Shown piece by piece: positions 8,884 to 18,444 of a stretch of 64,000 nucleotides of DNA. Below the pieces are notes generated by a model. That model made no database searches, was not told the origin of the DNA, and was given only the letters and a program-made list of their open reading frames with translations. A program made the translations under genes and the position numbers. This DNA comes from JAFDVL01 sp964631865 (lineage in GTDB: Bacteria; Acidobacteriota; Blastocatellia; RBC074): positions 7,766 through 71,765 of the forward strand of contig CAZWAK010000019.1 in the NCBI GenBank assembly GCA_964631865.1, read 5' to 3'. How positions within the stretch are numbered: position 1 is the first letter of the stretch; every line of letters begins with the position of its first letter.

Positions 8884-11334
8884 ATGAAACGGATTTTATC
8901 CTTACTTTTGCTGTCGGCTTTCGCGTTGCCTGCCTTGTCGCAATCGGTTCCAAAAATGGTGCTGCAACAGACGATGACCGACAAAGGCTGGCCGCGCACA
9001 TACACCAGCGGCGCAACATCATTCTCGGTCTATCAACCGCAGATCGAAGCATGGAAAGACAATCAATTTGCCGCGCGCGCCGCCGTTGCTGTCACGACGG
9101 GGCAAAGCAAACAACCAACCTACGGCGTGATCTGGTTCACGTCGCGTACCGAAACCGACAAAGCCAATCGGCTGGTAACGATGACGGACTTTGCAATTAC
9201 CAAAGCCCATTTTCCCACGCACGCGGAACAGGCAACGACTTATCAAAATCTCCTGCAAGCGCGCGTGGCAAAGGCTGCTGAAGTGATCGCGCTGGATCGT
9301 TTGTTGGCCGAGATGGCCATCAACGAAGCGCGGACAGCGAGCGCGGGTTATCAACTCAAAAACGATCCGCCGATCATTTACTTCAGCACGCGCCCCGCGA
9401 TTCTGGTGTTGATTGACGGCGAACCCGTGCTGCGCGCGGTCAAAGACACGAACCTTTCCCGCGTCATCAACACGCGCGTGCTGATTCTGCGCGACGATGC
9501 GAAAGGCAAATTTTATCTGCATCTGATGGACGGTTGGATGGAAGGCGACACCGCCGCAGGCGCGTGGCACGTCGCGCAGAACGTACCGCGCGATTTGCAG
9601 AAAGCATTGGCAAGCGCGGCGCAGTCAAAGCAGGTGGATTTATTGGACGGCGACAAGAAGGCGTCGCTGAGCGAGGCGATGCAGCGCAATGCGTTGCCGA
9701 TGATTTACACCAGCTTCAGGCCCGCCGAGTTGCTGCAAGCGCAAGGCGAACCGCAATTCGCGCCGGTCGAAGGCTCACAACTGCTGTACGTGACGAATTC
9801 TGAAAACGACATCTTCGTGGACACCTCCACACAACAGCGTTACGTGTTGATCTCAGGCCGCTGGTTTCGCAGCGAATCCTTGAACGGGCCGTGGGCGTTT
9901 GTGACGGCAGATCGGTTGCCGACGGACTTTGCGAAGATTCCGATCACGCATGCAAAAGCGAGCGTCCTGGCTTCCGTGCCAGGCACACCGCAAGCAAAGG
10001 AAGCATTGATTGCGAACGAGATTCCGCAGACAGCAACGATCACGCGCAGCGCCGCGAAACTGACGGTCACGTATGACGGACAACCGCAGTTCCGCACGAT
10101 TGAAAACACACAACTGGCCTACGCGGTCAACACGCAAACGCCAGTCATCAAGGTCGAAGCGAATCGCTATTATGCTGTGCAAAATGGTGTGTGGTTTGTT
10201 GCGGCGACACCGACGGGAACGTGGGGAGTCGCGTCTTCCGTGCCATCCGTGATCTACAAGATTCCGCCGAGTTCGCCCGTGCATCACGTGACCTACGTCA
10301 AAGTCTATGGCGCGACGCCGGAAGTCGTTTATGTCGGCTACACGCCGGGTTACTACGGCACAGTCGTTTCCAGCAGCAGCGTGGTTGTCTATGGCACGGG
10401 CTGGTATTACCCGCCTTACATCGGCACGGTTTGGTACGGCACTTCGTACACCTACGGCTACGGCGCGGGCTTTACCTGGAGCACGTCGAGCGGTTGGGGC
10501 GTGGCGTATGGCATCGGCTACGGCTGGAGTAATTACTACTATCCGGTTCCGGTGTATGCGGGCTATTCGGCGTATGGCTGCTGTGTTTACGGTGGCGTCG
10601 CAGCGGCGAATGTGTACGGGCAATGGGGCAATGTCGCTTACGCAGGTACAAGAGCGGCGTGGGCGAATCCTTACACGGGCAACGTCGGTCAGGGCGCGGC
10701 GTTTTCCGGTGTGAACACGGTGACAGGCACGCGCTATAACGGACGCGGCTTCACAAACACCAATGTTTATACGGGTACGACGGTCACGGGCGGCGGCGGC
10801 ACAGCGTACAACCCTTACACCGGCAGAGGCGCGGCAGGGCAAGCGGGCGCAGCAAGCAATGCGTACACCGGCAATGCTGTCGCTGGCACAAGAGGCGCGA
10901 GCTACAACCCACAAACTGGCGTTGTCAGCGGCGGCGCAGTCGGCGGAACATACAACGCGGCAACGGGGCAAACCACTGTCGGCGGCAGAGGCTTCACCTA
11001 TAACACAAAGACGGATACGGGCGTTGCGGTAGGCAATAACAATGTCTATGCGGGGCGCGATGGCGAAGTCTATCGCTACAACAAGTCAGACGGCTTGCAA
11101 CAGCACACAAGCAACGGCTGGTCGTCGGTCTCTCGCCCCACGGATGCGCAGGCGATTCAGAATCAGCAAGCGGCACGCGCTACGGGGCAACAGCGATGGG
11201 ATACGTTTCGTTCCTCTGGCGGCCTGAATGGAAACTCCGGCGTCACCGGGCAACGAATCGGTTCCGGCAATGGAACGCCACGCTTCGGTTCCGGCGGTGG
11301 ATTGCCGCGCGGAGGCGGACGCATTCGACGGTAA
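8884..11334 (+). CDS. large secreted protein: three degenerate repeats, then a Gly/Tyr-rich region and NxxTG repeats
   Basis: The 816-residue protein has a signal peptide (about 1-19). Residues about 160-465 hold three degenerate units of roughly 85 residues, each ending in a G-x-W ... P ... KIP or similar pattern. A Gly/Tyr/Trp-rich low-complexity stretch follows (about 470-590). The tail carries repeats of the type N-x-x-T-G (NPYTG, NAYTG, NPQTG, NAATG) and a Gly/Arg-rich end. Similar proteins are sometimes annotated as carbohydrate-binding; I cannot confirm that. Composition suggests a surface or extracellular structural protein. It lies two bases after the previous gene, under sigma-54 promoter A, and upstream of the TolC gene. 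Confidence 0.85.
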   Translation: MKRILSLLLLSAFALPALSQSVPKMVLQQTMTDKGWPRTYTSGATSFSVYQPQIEAWKDNQFAARAAVAVTTGQSKQPTYGVIWFTSRTETDKANRLVTMTDFAITKAHFPTHAEQATTYQNLLQARVAKAAEVIALDRLLAEMAINEARTASAGYQLKNDPPIIYFSTRPAILVLIDGEPVLRAVKDTNLSRVINTRVLILRDDAKGKFYLHLMDGWMEGDTAAGAWHVAQNVPRDLQKALASAAQSKQVDLLDGDKKASLSEAMQRNALPMIYTSFRPAELLQAQGEPQFAPVEGSQLLYVTNSENDIFVDTSTQQRYVLISGRWFRSESLNGPWAFVTADRLPTDFAKIPITHAKASVLASVPGTPQAKEALIANEIPQTATITRSAAKLTVTYDGQPQFRTIENTQLAYAVNTQTPVIKVEANRYYAVQNGVWFVAATPTGTWGVASSVPSVIYKIPPSSPVHHVTYVKVYGATPEVVYVGYTPGYYGTVVSSSSVVVYGTGWYYPPYIGTVWYGTSYTYGYGAGFTWSTSSGWGVAYGIGYGWSNYYYPVPVYAGYSAYGCCVYGGVAAANVYGQWGNVAYAGTRAAWANPYTGNVGQGAAFSGVNTVTGTRYNGRGFTNTNVYTGTTVTGGGGTAYNPYTGRGAAGQAGAASNAYTGNAVAGTRGASYNPQTGVVSGGAVGGTYNAATGQTTVGGRGFTYNTKTDTGVAVGNNNVYAGRDGEVYRYNKSDGLQQHTSNGWSSVSRPTDAQAIQNQQAARATGQQRWDTFRSSGGLNGNSGVTGQRIGSGNGTPRFGSGGGLPRGGGRIRR

Positions 11335-11590
11335 ATCAATAACGATTCCAGGCTGTTCGCAATTGGCCTGAGAACTCAAACAAACATTGAGGAGAACACA
11401 GGTTTGTTCTTCCGCTGGATGGTGATTGAAAAATAAATGTACCCGCTGAAAAAGAGGCGTCAAGAGTTCAAGCTTCAGCTTGTTGATGCGCTGAAAAGCC
11501 AACCTAAAGGTTGAACTCTTAACGCCTGTTTCCGAAGGACATTCTTTTCTCTGTGATCATTTGGTAGAACAACAAACCGGAGGGACATCT
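11335..11590. repeat. spacer with an inverted repeat of the AGAGTTCAA family (arms at 11455-11471 and 11511-11527)
   Basis: AGGCGT-C-AAGAGTTCAA at 11455-11471 pairs with TTGAACTCTT-A-ACGCCT at 11511-11527, with one mismatch in 17 positions. Inside lie AGCTTCAGCTTG and AACCTAAAGGTT words that can pair further. A smaller AACAAAC/GTTTGTT inverted repeat lies further upstream in the spacer. The spacer otherwise holds only the GGAGGG ribosome site of the TolC gene. No promoter was clear, so readthrough from the upstream gene is likely. Confidence 0.75.
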
Positions 11591-12946
11591 ATGCAAATTC
11601 GACGGTTTTTCTTACTGGCATTGTTCGTCCTGTTGCTGGGCGCGCACGCGACGCAAGCACAGGAACCTGCCTTTTCACAAAGCGAAGTGTTAACGCTCGA
11701 ACAAGCCATCACGCTGGCCTTGCAGGGCAATCGGCAAATCAAAACATCCGCGCTCGAAGTGACAAAATACGAGCACCGCATCGCCGCCGCCAAAACGTAT
11801 CGGCTGCCGGAATTCAAAACGACGGTTTCGGGATCACAGCTTCTGTCCGCGATGAACTTCAAATTCGAGCAGGGCGTCTTTGGCAATTACCCAAACATCG
11901 GCCCGATTCCATCGAAAGACACGGTCATCAGCACCGCGCGCCGACCGATGTTTGTCGTCAACCAACAAATCAATCAACCGCTGTCGCAACTCTATCGCAT
12001 CGGCCTGAACGTGAAACAACTTGGCGTCGGGCGCGAAATCGCACAGCAACAACTGCGCGCGCAACAACACGCAATCGTCAACAACGTCAAGCAGGCTTAT
12101 TACGCGCTGCTGCAAACCCAGAGCGCGCTTCATGTGACGGAAGAATCCATCAAGCTCTACCGCGAACTCGACCGTGTCACGGGCGAATACGTCGTGCAAC
12201 AAGTCGCGCTGAAATCGGAAGGGCTGGAGGTCAAAACGCGCCTGGCGAAAGCTGAACTCGATGCTTCCACATTGCGCGATCAATTGGCTTCGCAAAAAGA
12301 GCAACTCAATCAATTGCTCGGACGCGAGGTAAACACGGAATTCACCGTCAGCCTGGTACAAGCGATGAGCCGTTATGAAGCTGACCTCATCGCCGCGCGC
12401 ACAAAGGCATTGGAACTGCGGCCTGAATTGCAGGAAGCCAAGCTCAAGATCAAATCGGCGGAGTATGACCGGCGCATCAAAAAGTCGGAATACATCCCCG
12501 ATGTCAGCCTGAGCTTCAATTACGTTTCGGCAACTAACGTCAACTTCGTGCCGCGCCAGATGTCGAGCCTCGGTGTGACGCTGAGTTGGGAGCCGTTTGA
12601 TTGGGGTCGTCGCAAACGCGAAGTCGCCGAAAAGAACACCATCATCGAACAGGCGCGGCACGCCGAGCGCGAAACCGAAAGCGCCGTCCTGATCGAAGTC
12701 AACAGCAAATTCCGCAAGCTGCAACAAACGCGCCAACAGCTTGTCATCTCTCGTATGACCGAAGAGACGGCGCGCGAACAACTCCGCGTCATGTCGAATC
12801 GGTATACCGCACAGGCTGCGCTGCTGAAAGACGTGCTGCAAGCGCAAACCACGCTCGCGGACGCGAATTATCAATATCAACAGGCAATGCTCGCGCTGTG
12901 GGCCGCGCGCGCTGAATTTGAAAAAGCAGTAGGAGGAGACTTATGA
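11591..12946 (+). CDS. TolC-family outer-membrane efflux protein (RND system)
   Basis: The 451-residue protein has a signal peptide (about 1-22, ending ATQAQ) and two outer-membrane-efflux-protein repeats rich in long amphipathic helices. Family features include LTLEQAITLALQGNRQI near the N terminus, and the second repeat with ALELRPELQEA. TolC-type trimers form the exit duct through the outer membrane. The ATG at 11591 follows GGAGGG and was chosen over an upstream in-frame GTG at 11561. Its stop overlaps the adaptor start (ATGA at 12943-12946), so the two are translationally coupled. Confidence 0.93.
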   Translation: MQIRRFFLLALFVLLLGAHATQAQEPAFSQSEVLTLEQAITLALQGNRQIKTSALEVTKYEHRIAAAKTYRLPEFKTTVSGSQLLSAMNFKFEQGVFGNYPNIGPIPSKDTVISTARRPMFVVNQQINQPLSQLYRIGLNVKQLGVGREIAQQQLRAQQHAIVNNVKQAYYALLQTQSALHVTEESIKLYRELDRVTGEYVVQQVALKSEGLEVKTRLAKAELDASTLRDQLASQKEQLNQLLGREVNTEFTVSLVQAMSRYEADLIAARTKALELRPELQEAKLKIKSAEYDRRIKKSEYIPDVSLSFNYVSATNVNFVPRQMSSLGVTLSWEPFDWGRRKREVAEKNTIIEQARHAERETESAVLIEVNSKFRKLQQTRQQLVISRMTEETAREQLRVMSNRYTAQAALLKDVLQAQTTLADANYQYQQAMLALWAARAEFEKAVGGDL

Positions 12947-14280
12947 AAAATCAAAAGGCAAAAGGCAAAGATCAAAAGGCAAAAGTTGTCGGAAGTATTT
13001 TTATGCTTGGTTTGTTGCTGGGCTGTGCGCTGCTCGGCGCGAGTTGCAGCAAGAAGAGTGAAGCGGCGGTCAATCCGCCGGTCGCGGTGAAGATCAAAAC
13101 GGTCGAGACGAATGCGATCAGTCGCGGCGTGCGCTATTCGGCCAACATCGAACCGGCCAAGCAAGTGGATTTGGCCTTCAAAGTCAGCGGTTATTTAGAT
13201 CGCATTCTGCAAGTGCGTGGCGTGGACGGACGGATGCGCGACGTGCAGGCGGGCGACATCGTGACGAGAGGCGCTGTGCTGGCGCGCGTGCGGCAAAGCG
13301 AGTACGCCGTGAAGGTCAGTCAATCGCAGTCACAAGTCGCCGAAGCGAAATCCTCGCTCGAATCCAGTCACGCGCAGTATGCCGAAGCACAATCGGCGAT
13401 CACTGCGGGCAAAGCGCAACTGGCCGAAGCGGACGCTGCGTTTGCGAAAGCAAAATTGGACTTTGACCGCGCGAAAAATCTCTTTGCCAGTCAGAGTCTG
13501 ACCAAAGCCGATTACGACGCCGCGAAGTTGCAATTCGAGTCCGCCGAAGCCAAACACGCCGCTGCACGTTCGCAAGTGGCGATGTACGAAGCAAAGGAAC
13601 ACGCCGCGAAAGCACAGATCGAAGTGCTGCGCGCCAAAGTCAACGGCTCTGAAGCCGCCGTCGCCTCGGCAGTGATTCCGCTGCAAGACACAGCATTGCG
13701 CGCGCCGATGGACGGCATCGTGTTGCAACGAACGGTGGAATCCGGCGCACTCGTTTCGCCGGGGCAGGTCGGCTTCGCCATCGCGGATTTGGCTTCTGTC
13801 AAAGCGGTCTTCGGCGTGCCGGATTTGACCGTCGGCAAATTGAAACTCGGCGGCACGTTGACGGTCACGACGGAATCATTGCCCGGCACAGAGTTTCAAG
13901 GCCAGATCACGCGCATCGCGCCCGCTGCGGATGCGAAGAGCCGCGTCTTTGAAATCGAAGTTTCGATTGCCAATCCGCGCCGCGCGCTCAAAGCCGGAAT
14001 GATTGCCTCGCTCGAAGTCGCCGCTGACAAAGCGCAAGAGGCTGTCACGGTCGTGCCTGTTTCCGCCATCGTGCGGGCAGCCAACGGAGCCGAGCAATAT
14101 GCGGTGTTCGTGGTCGAAGAAACGGGCGGAAAAGCGACTGCTCGCGCTCGCCCGGTGAAATTAGGCGAAGCATTCGGCAACACGATTGCCGTGCTGGAAG
14201 GCATCAGCATCGGCGAGCGCGTTATTACGACCGGCGCAACGCTGACCAAGGATGGACAAGCAGTGCAGGTGATTCCGTAG
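12943..14280 (+). CDS. RND efflux periplasmic adaptor lipoprotein
   Basis: This 445-residue membrane-fusion protein bridges the inner-membrane RND pump and TolC. A Lys-rich N terminus is followed by a lipoprotein signal with LLGC (Cys28). The barrel-sandwich hybrid, a long coiled-coil hairpin (about 110-230, Ala/Gln/Lys rich) and the beta-barrel domain follow. LRAPMDGIVLQRTVESGALVSP marks the lipoyl half, and FGVPDLTVGKL and ALKAGMIASLEV mark the distal barrel. It overlaps the TolC gene by four bases and is followed, after a hairpin repeat, by the RND gene. Confidence 0.93.
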   Translation: MKNQKAKGKDQKAKVVGSIFMLGLLLGCALLGASCSKKSEAAVNPPVAVKIKTVETNAISRGVRYSANIEPAKQVDLAFKVSGYLDRILQVRGVDGRMRDVQAGDIVTRGAVLARVRQSEYAVKVSQSQSQVAEAKSSLESSHAQYAEAQSAITAGKAQLAEADAAFAKAKLDFDRAKNLFASQSLTKADYDAAKLQFESAEAKHAAARSQVAMYEAKEHAAKAQIEVLRAKVNGSEAAVASAVIPLQDTALRAPMDGIVLQRTVESGALVSPGQVGFAIADLASVKAVFGVPDLTVGKLKLGGTLTVTTESLPGTEFQGQITRIAPAADAKSRVFEIEVSIANPRRALKAGMIASLEVAADKAQEAVTVVPVSAIVRAANGAEQYAVFVVEETGGKATARARPVKLGEAFGNTIAVLEGISIGERVITTGATLTKDGQAVQVIP

Positions 14281-14300
14281 CCACGTGAGCCAATTGAGAA

Positions 14301-14409
14301 TTTCATTTTCCATTTTCCATTTTAGATTTTTCATTTGTCATTGGGTGCGTCCGTTACCGACAGGCAATGAAAAATGACAACTGGAAAATGGAAAATGGAA
14401 AATGAAAAA
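14301..14409. repeat. long inverted repeat of the CATTTTCC family before the RND gene
   Basis: The left arm (14301-14343) is built from CATTTTCC and TTTTTCATTTGTCATTG words. The right arm (14364-14408) is its near reverse complement, ending in three copies of TGGAAAA-type words. The stem is about 40 bp with small indels and a 20-base loop. It is closely related to 8088-8168. The ribosome site AAGGAG of the RND gene begins right after the right arm, so the structure could limit RND translation relative to the adaptor. Confidence 0.85.
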
Positions 14410-14423
14410 CAAGGAGTGAATGT

Positions 14424-17400
14424 ATGTCACAACATCGTAGCGACACTGAAACTATCAACAAAACCCACAACACCGCGCGCTTCTTTGTCGAGACGCGCCA
14501 CATCGCCTGGGTGCTGCTCATTGCTACGTGCGTGTGGGGCGTGTTCGGCTATTTGAGCATGCCACAGCGCAAAGACCCGGAAGTACAAGTGCGCACCGCC
14601 GTCGCCTTGACGCCGTGGAAAGGCGCGAGCGTAGAGAAGATCGAACAACTCGTCACCAAAAAAATCGAGACACAGATTGCGGCCAACGCCAAAGTGACGA
14701 AGATCGAATCCATCTCGCGCACAGGGATTTCGGTGGTCTATCTCGACCTCGACGAAAACCTGAAAGAAACCGGCAAAGAACTCGACGACATCAAGCTCAA
14801 GCTCGACAGCATTCGCGATTTGCCCGATGGCGCGGGGCCAATCAATTTCGTGAAAGATTTCGGCGACACCGCAGCCTTGATGCTGACGGTTGCCAGCCCG
14901 AAAGTCAGCGAAGTGGAAATTGATTTGCGCGCCAATGCGATTCAGCCTGCGATTGAAAAGGCGCGCGCATCGTCCAATGGTTCGCGTGCTGCATTGGTTG
15001 TTTGTTTCCCGCAAGCTCTCGAATTGCAAATGATCCGCAAGCATCGGGACATGTTTGTTGAGTATCTGAAAAAACAGAATACGGTTACAGACACGCGACT
15101 GCTCGAAGGCGCAGGATTCATCGGCCTGGATGCTGTGGTGAGTGTAGACGATGCAGCATTGGCCGCAGCTACACAGCGATTCCTGCGAGAAGAATTGCAG
15201 GCGGCTGAATTGCATCCTGATGCTTGGCAACCGGTTGTGATTCGCAATCCGAAGGAAACGCGCGACAAGCTCGCAGCAGCGGCAGGGGACAAGTACAGCT
15301 ACCGCGAACTTGATCAATTCACCGATCAAATCGAAAAGACGATCAAGACGCTGCCGATGGTGTCGAAGGTTTCACGCACGGGGCTGCTTGATGAACGAGT
15401 GTTTTTGTATTACTCGCAGGAACGGCTCGCCGCGTATGGCATTCAAACGTCCAAACTGCCGGATGTTTTGAGCGCGCGCAACATCACGTTGCCGGGCGGA
15501 CAGCTTGCCGTCGAAGGCAAAAATCTTTCGATTGACCCGACCGGCGAATTCAAAAGCGAAACGGAAATCGGTGGTGTGGTCGTGACAACATCGGCCAACG
15601 GTGCGCCTGTTTACTTGCGCGACATCGCAGACATTACACGCGGCTACGAAAGTCCGGCGAAGTTTTTGAATTACTACAACTGGCGTGATGCGAAAGGCCA
15701 GTGGCAGCGCACGCGCGCCGTCACATTGTCGGTGCAAATGCGTTCCGGTGAACAGATTGACAAGTTCGGCGCGGCGATTGACGCAACGCTCGCGGATTTG
15801 AAGAAACGTTTGCCCGAAGATTTGGTGATGGCGCGCACGTCGGATCAGCCGTTGCAGGTCAAAGAAAACATCAGTCTGTTTATGTCGAGCCTGTACGAAG
15901 CCGTGATTCTGGTCGTTATCATTTCGCTCATCGGTTTTTGGGAATGGCGCTCGGCCTTGCTGATGGCACTTTCAATTCCGATCACGTTGCTGATGACCTT
16001 CGGGATGATGTATGCGGTCGGCGTGGATTTGCAGCAGGTGTCCGTCGCCAGCTTAATCATCGCGCTCGGCTTGCTCGTGGATGACCCGGTGGTCGCGGGC
16101 GATGCGATCAAACGCGATCTCGCAGCGGGGCATTCGGCCATCATTTCCGCGTGGTTGGGGCCGACGAAGCTGGCGACGGCGATTTTGTATGCGACGATCA
16201 CGAACATCGTAGCTTACTTGCCGTTCCTGTTGTTGAAGGGCGCAACCGGCGAATTCGTTTACACGTTGCCCGTCGTGTTGACCGCATCGCTCGTGGCTTC
16301 GCGGTTGGTTTCGATGACGTTTATTCCGCTGCTTGGGTATTACCTGTTGCGCCCGAAAGCGGAGTTGCCGATTGCCGAACGCCGCACGAAAGGCTTCGCC
16401 GCGTTTTACTATCGCATCGGCAATGCAGCGATCAATCATCGCTGGAAAGTGCTGGCGGGTTCGCTCGCGTTTCTTTTGCTCGGTGGCTTTTTCATGAGCC
16501 AGCTCAAGCAACAGTTCTTCCCGAAAGACCTGTCGTATCTTTCGTACGTGGATATTTGGTTGCCGGAAGACGCGCCGTTATCGGCTACGAATGAAGCCGC
16601 GCATCGCGCCGAAGCCGTGATTCGCGAAGTCATTCAGCAATACGGCAAAGAGCATCAGCACCCTCACCAAAATGAAGAGATGCTGCAATCGCTGACGACG
16701 TTTATTGGCGGTGGTGGCCCGCGTTTCTGGTTCTCGGTTGCGCCGGAACAGCAGCAACTGAACTACGCGCAAATCATCATTCAGGTCAAAGACAAGCACG
16801 ACACCGAACACTTGATCGAACCGTTGCAGCAGGCGTTGAATGCCGCGGTCACGGGGGCGCGCGTAGATGTGCGTCAGTTGGAATCGGGCAAGGCTGTCGG
16901 GTTGCCGGTGCAGATTCGCATTGCGGGCGATGACGCAGCGACCTTGCGCGCGCAGGCCGAAAAGGTCAAAGACATCTTTCGTCCGATTCCGTTGGCCGCG
17001 CGTGTGCGCGACGATTGGGGCGACGAAAGCTTTACGGTTGGATTGCGCACTGACCCCGACCGCGCGAATCTGGCGGGCGTGACGAATTACGATGTCGCGA
17101 CGGCTTCGGCAACGGCAACGAACGGCTACAAAGTTACAACCTTGCGCGAAGGCGACAAACAGATTCCGGTCGTTGCGCGACTGCGAATGGAAGAGCGGGC
17201 GCAACTCACCGACCTTAACAACCTGTACGTTTATTCGTCACAAGGAACAGGCCGTGTGCCGCTCGGTCAAGTGTCGTCGGTTGAATATCGGATGCAGACC
17301 GAAAAGCTGCGCCGCCGCAATCAATTCCGCACGATCACTGTAGCCTGTTTTCCCAAAGACGGCGTGCTGCCTTCAGAGATCATGAAAGCCGCGCGACCGC

Positions 17401-18056
17401 AGTTGGACGCCTTTGCGAGCGCGTTGCCGCCCGGCTATCGCATGGAAATCGGCGGCGAAGAAGAAGAGCAGGTGAAAGGCTTCAGGAACCTGTCGGTCGT
17501 GTTGTTGATTTCGATTGCTGCGATCTTCCTCGCGCTGGTGTTTCAATTCAAACACGCCTTCAAGCCGCTGATTGTCTTTGCCGCAATTCCGTACGGAATG
17601 GTCGGCGCGCTGGCGGCATTGTGGGTGAGGGGTTCGCCGTTCGGGTTCATGGCGTTTCTTGGTTGCGTGAGTTTAGTCGGCGTGATCGTCAGCCACGTTA
17701 TTGTGCTGTTCGACTTTATCGAAGAAGCCCACGAACGCGGCGCGTCATTGCGCGAGGCGTTGCTGGATGCGGGGATTATGCGCTTGCGTCCGGTGCTGAT
17801 TACGGTTGGCGCAACGGTGATTGCGTTGTTCCCATTGGCCGCGCACGGCGGGCCGTTGTGGGAGCCGATGTGTTACGCGCAAATCGGCGGCTTGAGCGTG
17901 GCGACGTTTGTGACGTTGCTGCTTGTGCCAGTGCTGTACGCAATCTTCGTGCTGGATCTGAAACTGGTGAAGTGGGAAGGCATCGGCGAAGCGCCGCATC
18001 AGACAGCGGAAGAAATTGAGCCTGTCGCGGGTGGAATGATCGGGGCGCATCAGTAA
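14424..18056 (+). CDS. RND-family efflux transporter, inner-membrane pump (AcrB/HAE-like)
   Basis: The 1210-residue protein has the RND plan of 12 membrane helices and two large periplasmic loops. The acidic pair of helix 4 is visible in LLVDDPVVAGDAI, and the family N terminus FFVETRHIAWVLL is followed by the porter subdomains. The C-terminal half shows GFRNLSVVLLISIAAIFLAL and FGFMAFLGCVSLVGVIVSHV. Pumps of this type export drugs or lipophilic compounds using proton entry. It is longer than the usual 1020-1050 residues; much of the excess sits in the first periplasmic loop (about 175-290). It is the last gene of the sigma-54 operon with its own adaptor and TolC. Confidence 0.95.
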   Translation: MSQHRSDTETINKTHNTARFFVETRHIAWVLLIATCVWGVFGYLSMPQRKDPEVQVRTAVALTPWKGASVEKIEQLVTKKIETQIAANAKVTKIESISRTGISVVYLDLDENLKETGKELDDIKLKLDSIRDLPDGAGPINFVKDFGDTAALMLTVASPKVSEVEIDLRANAIQPAIEKARASSNGSRAALVVCFPQALELQMIRKHRDMFVEYLKKQNTVTDTRLLEGAGFIGLDAVVSVDDAALAAATQRFLREELQAAELHPDAWQPVVIRNPKETRDKLAAAAGDKYSYRELDQFTDQIEKTIKTLPMVSKVSRTGLLDERVFLYYSQERLAAYGIQTSKLPDVLSARNITLPGGQLAVEGKNLSIDPTGEFKSETEIGGVVVTTSANGAPVYLRDIADITRGYESPAKFLNYYNWRDAKGQWQRTRAVTLSVQMRSGEQIDKFGAAIDATLADLKKRLPEDLVMARTSDQPLQVKENISLFMSSLYEAVILVVIISLIGFWEWRSALLMALSIPITLLMTFGMMYAVGVDLQQVSVASLIIALGLLVDDPVVAGDAIKRDLAAGHSAIISAWLGPTKLATAILYATITNIVAYLPFLLLKGATGEFVYTLPVVLTASLVASRLVSMTFIPLLGYYLLRPKAELPIAERRTKGFAAFYYRIGNAAINHRWKVLAGSLAFLLLGGFFMSQLKQQFFPKDLSYLSYVDIWLPEDAPLSATNEAAHRAEAVIREVIQQYGKEHQHPHQNEEMLQSLTTFIGGGGPRFWFSVAPEQQQLNYAQIIIQVKDKHDTEHLIEPLQQALNAAVTGARVDVRQLESGKAVGLPVQIRIAGDDAATLRAQAEKVKDIFRPIPLAARVRDDWGDESFTVGLRTDPDRANLAGVTNYDVATASATATNGYKVTTLREGDKQIPVVARLRMEERAQLTDLNNLYVYSSQGTGRVPLGQVSSVEYRMQTEKLRRRNQFRTITVACFPKDGVLPSEIMKAARPQLDAFASALPPGYRMEIGGEEEEQVKGFRNLSVVLLISIAAIFLALVFQFKHAFKPLIVFAAIPYGMVGALAALWVRGSPFGFMAFLGCVSLVGVIVSHVIVLFDFIEEAHERGASLREALLDAGIMRLRPVLITVGATVIALFPLAAHGGPLWEPMCYAQIGGLSVATFVTLLLVPVLYAIFVLDLKLVKWEGIGEAPHQTAEEIEPVAGGMIGAHQ

Positions 18057-18057
18057 A

Positions 18058-18230
18058 CAGAACACGGATGCAACCGATATGACCGATCAAGACAGATCAG
18101 CGCCAATCCGTCGCATCCGTTTCACCCGTGTTCTGTTTGCACTCATCATGATGGAATACCGATGCAACGGATACGACGGAGCAAGACAGATCAGAACGAA
18201 TCCGTGCCATCCGTTGCGTCCGTGTTCCAT
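18058..18230. repeat. two inverted repeats of the ACACGGAT family after the RND gene
   Basis: CAGAACACGG at 18058 pairs with CCGTGTTCTG ending at 18135. A second hairpin runs from ATGGAATACCGATGCAACGG at 18151 to a right arm ending CCGTGTTCCAT at 18230. Both contain GATGCAACCGAT-like words and GACAGATCAG in the loop, and they resemble the pair at 2152-2310. They may act as a 3' stabiliser of the efflux mRNA. Confidence 0.8.
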
Positions 18231-18234
18231 TGCC

Positions 18235-18280
18235 GCCGACATTTCGGCATCTGCCGAAGAACACGCGCCGAAATGTCGGC
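18235..18280. promoter_or_regulatory. candidate upstream activator site B: two palindromes 32 bp apart
   Basis: GCCGACATTTCGGC at 18235-18248 and its reverse-oriented form GCCGAAATGTCGGC at 18267-18280 are again 32 bp start to start. A central CGGC-ATCT-GCCG (18245-18256) occupies the same place as the central repeat of site A. The sigma-54 promoter lies 121 bp downstream. The rest of the 18057-18444 spacer shows only the two hairpins, the promoter and the ribosome site. Confidence 0.65.
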
Positions 18281-18400
18281 GACACAGCACGATCACGATG
18301 AAGAGAAGGCCAGCACGAAAGACCAATGAACAAACCAAACTTATGCTCTTGCAATCATTTGAATCATCGCCGCAATCTTCATCGCCGCCCGCTCGCGCTG

Positions 18401-18415
18401 TGGCAAGGCGCTTGC
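18401..18415 (+). promoter_or_regulatory. sigma-54 (-24/-12) promoter B
   Basis: TGGCAAGGCGCTTGC has GG and GC separated by ten bases, with intact TGGC and TTGC blocks. It differs from promoter C at 23045 by one base only. The expected start, near 18427, leaves a leader of under 20 bases before the ECF sigma gene, carrying just the AGGAGG ribosome site. Confidence 0.8.
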
Positions 18416-18444
18416 CCTTCTTCTGGCTGAGAAGGAGGTCAATG

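Noticed and set aside
18079..18444. Upstream extension of the ECF sigma gene
   Set aside because: It would translate two hairpin repeats, the paired palindromes and the sigma-54 promoter; AGGAGG marks the start at 18445.
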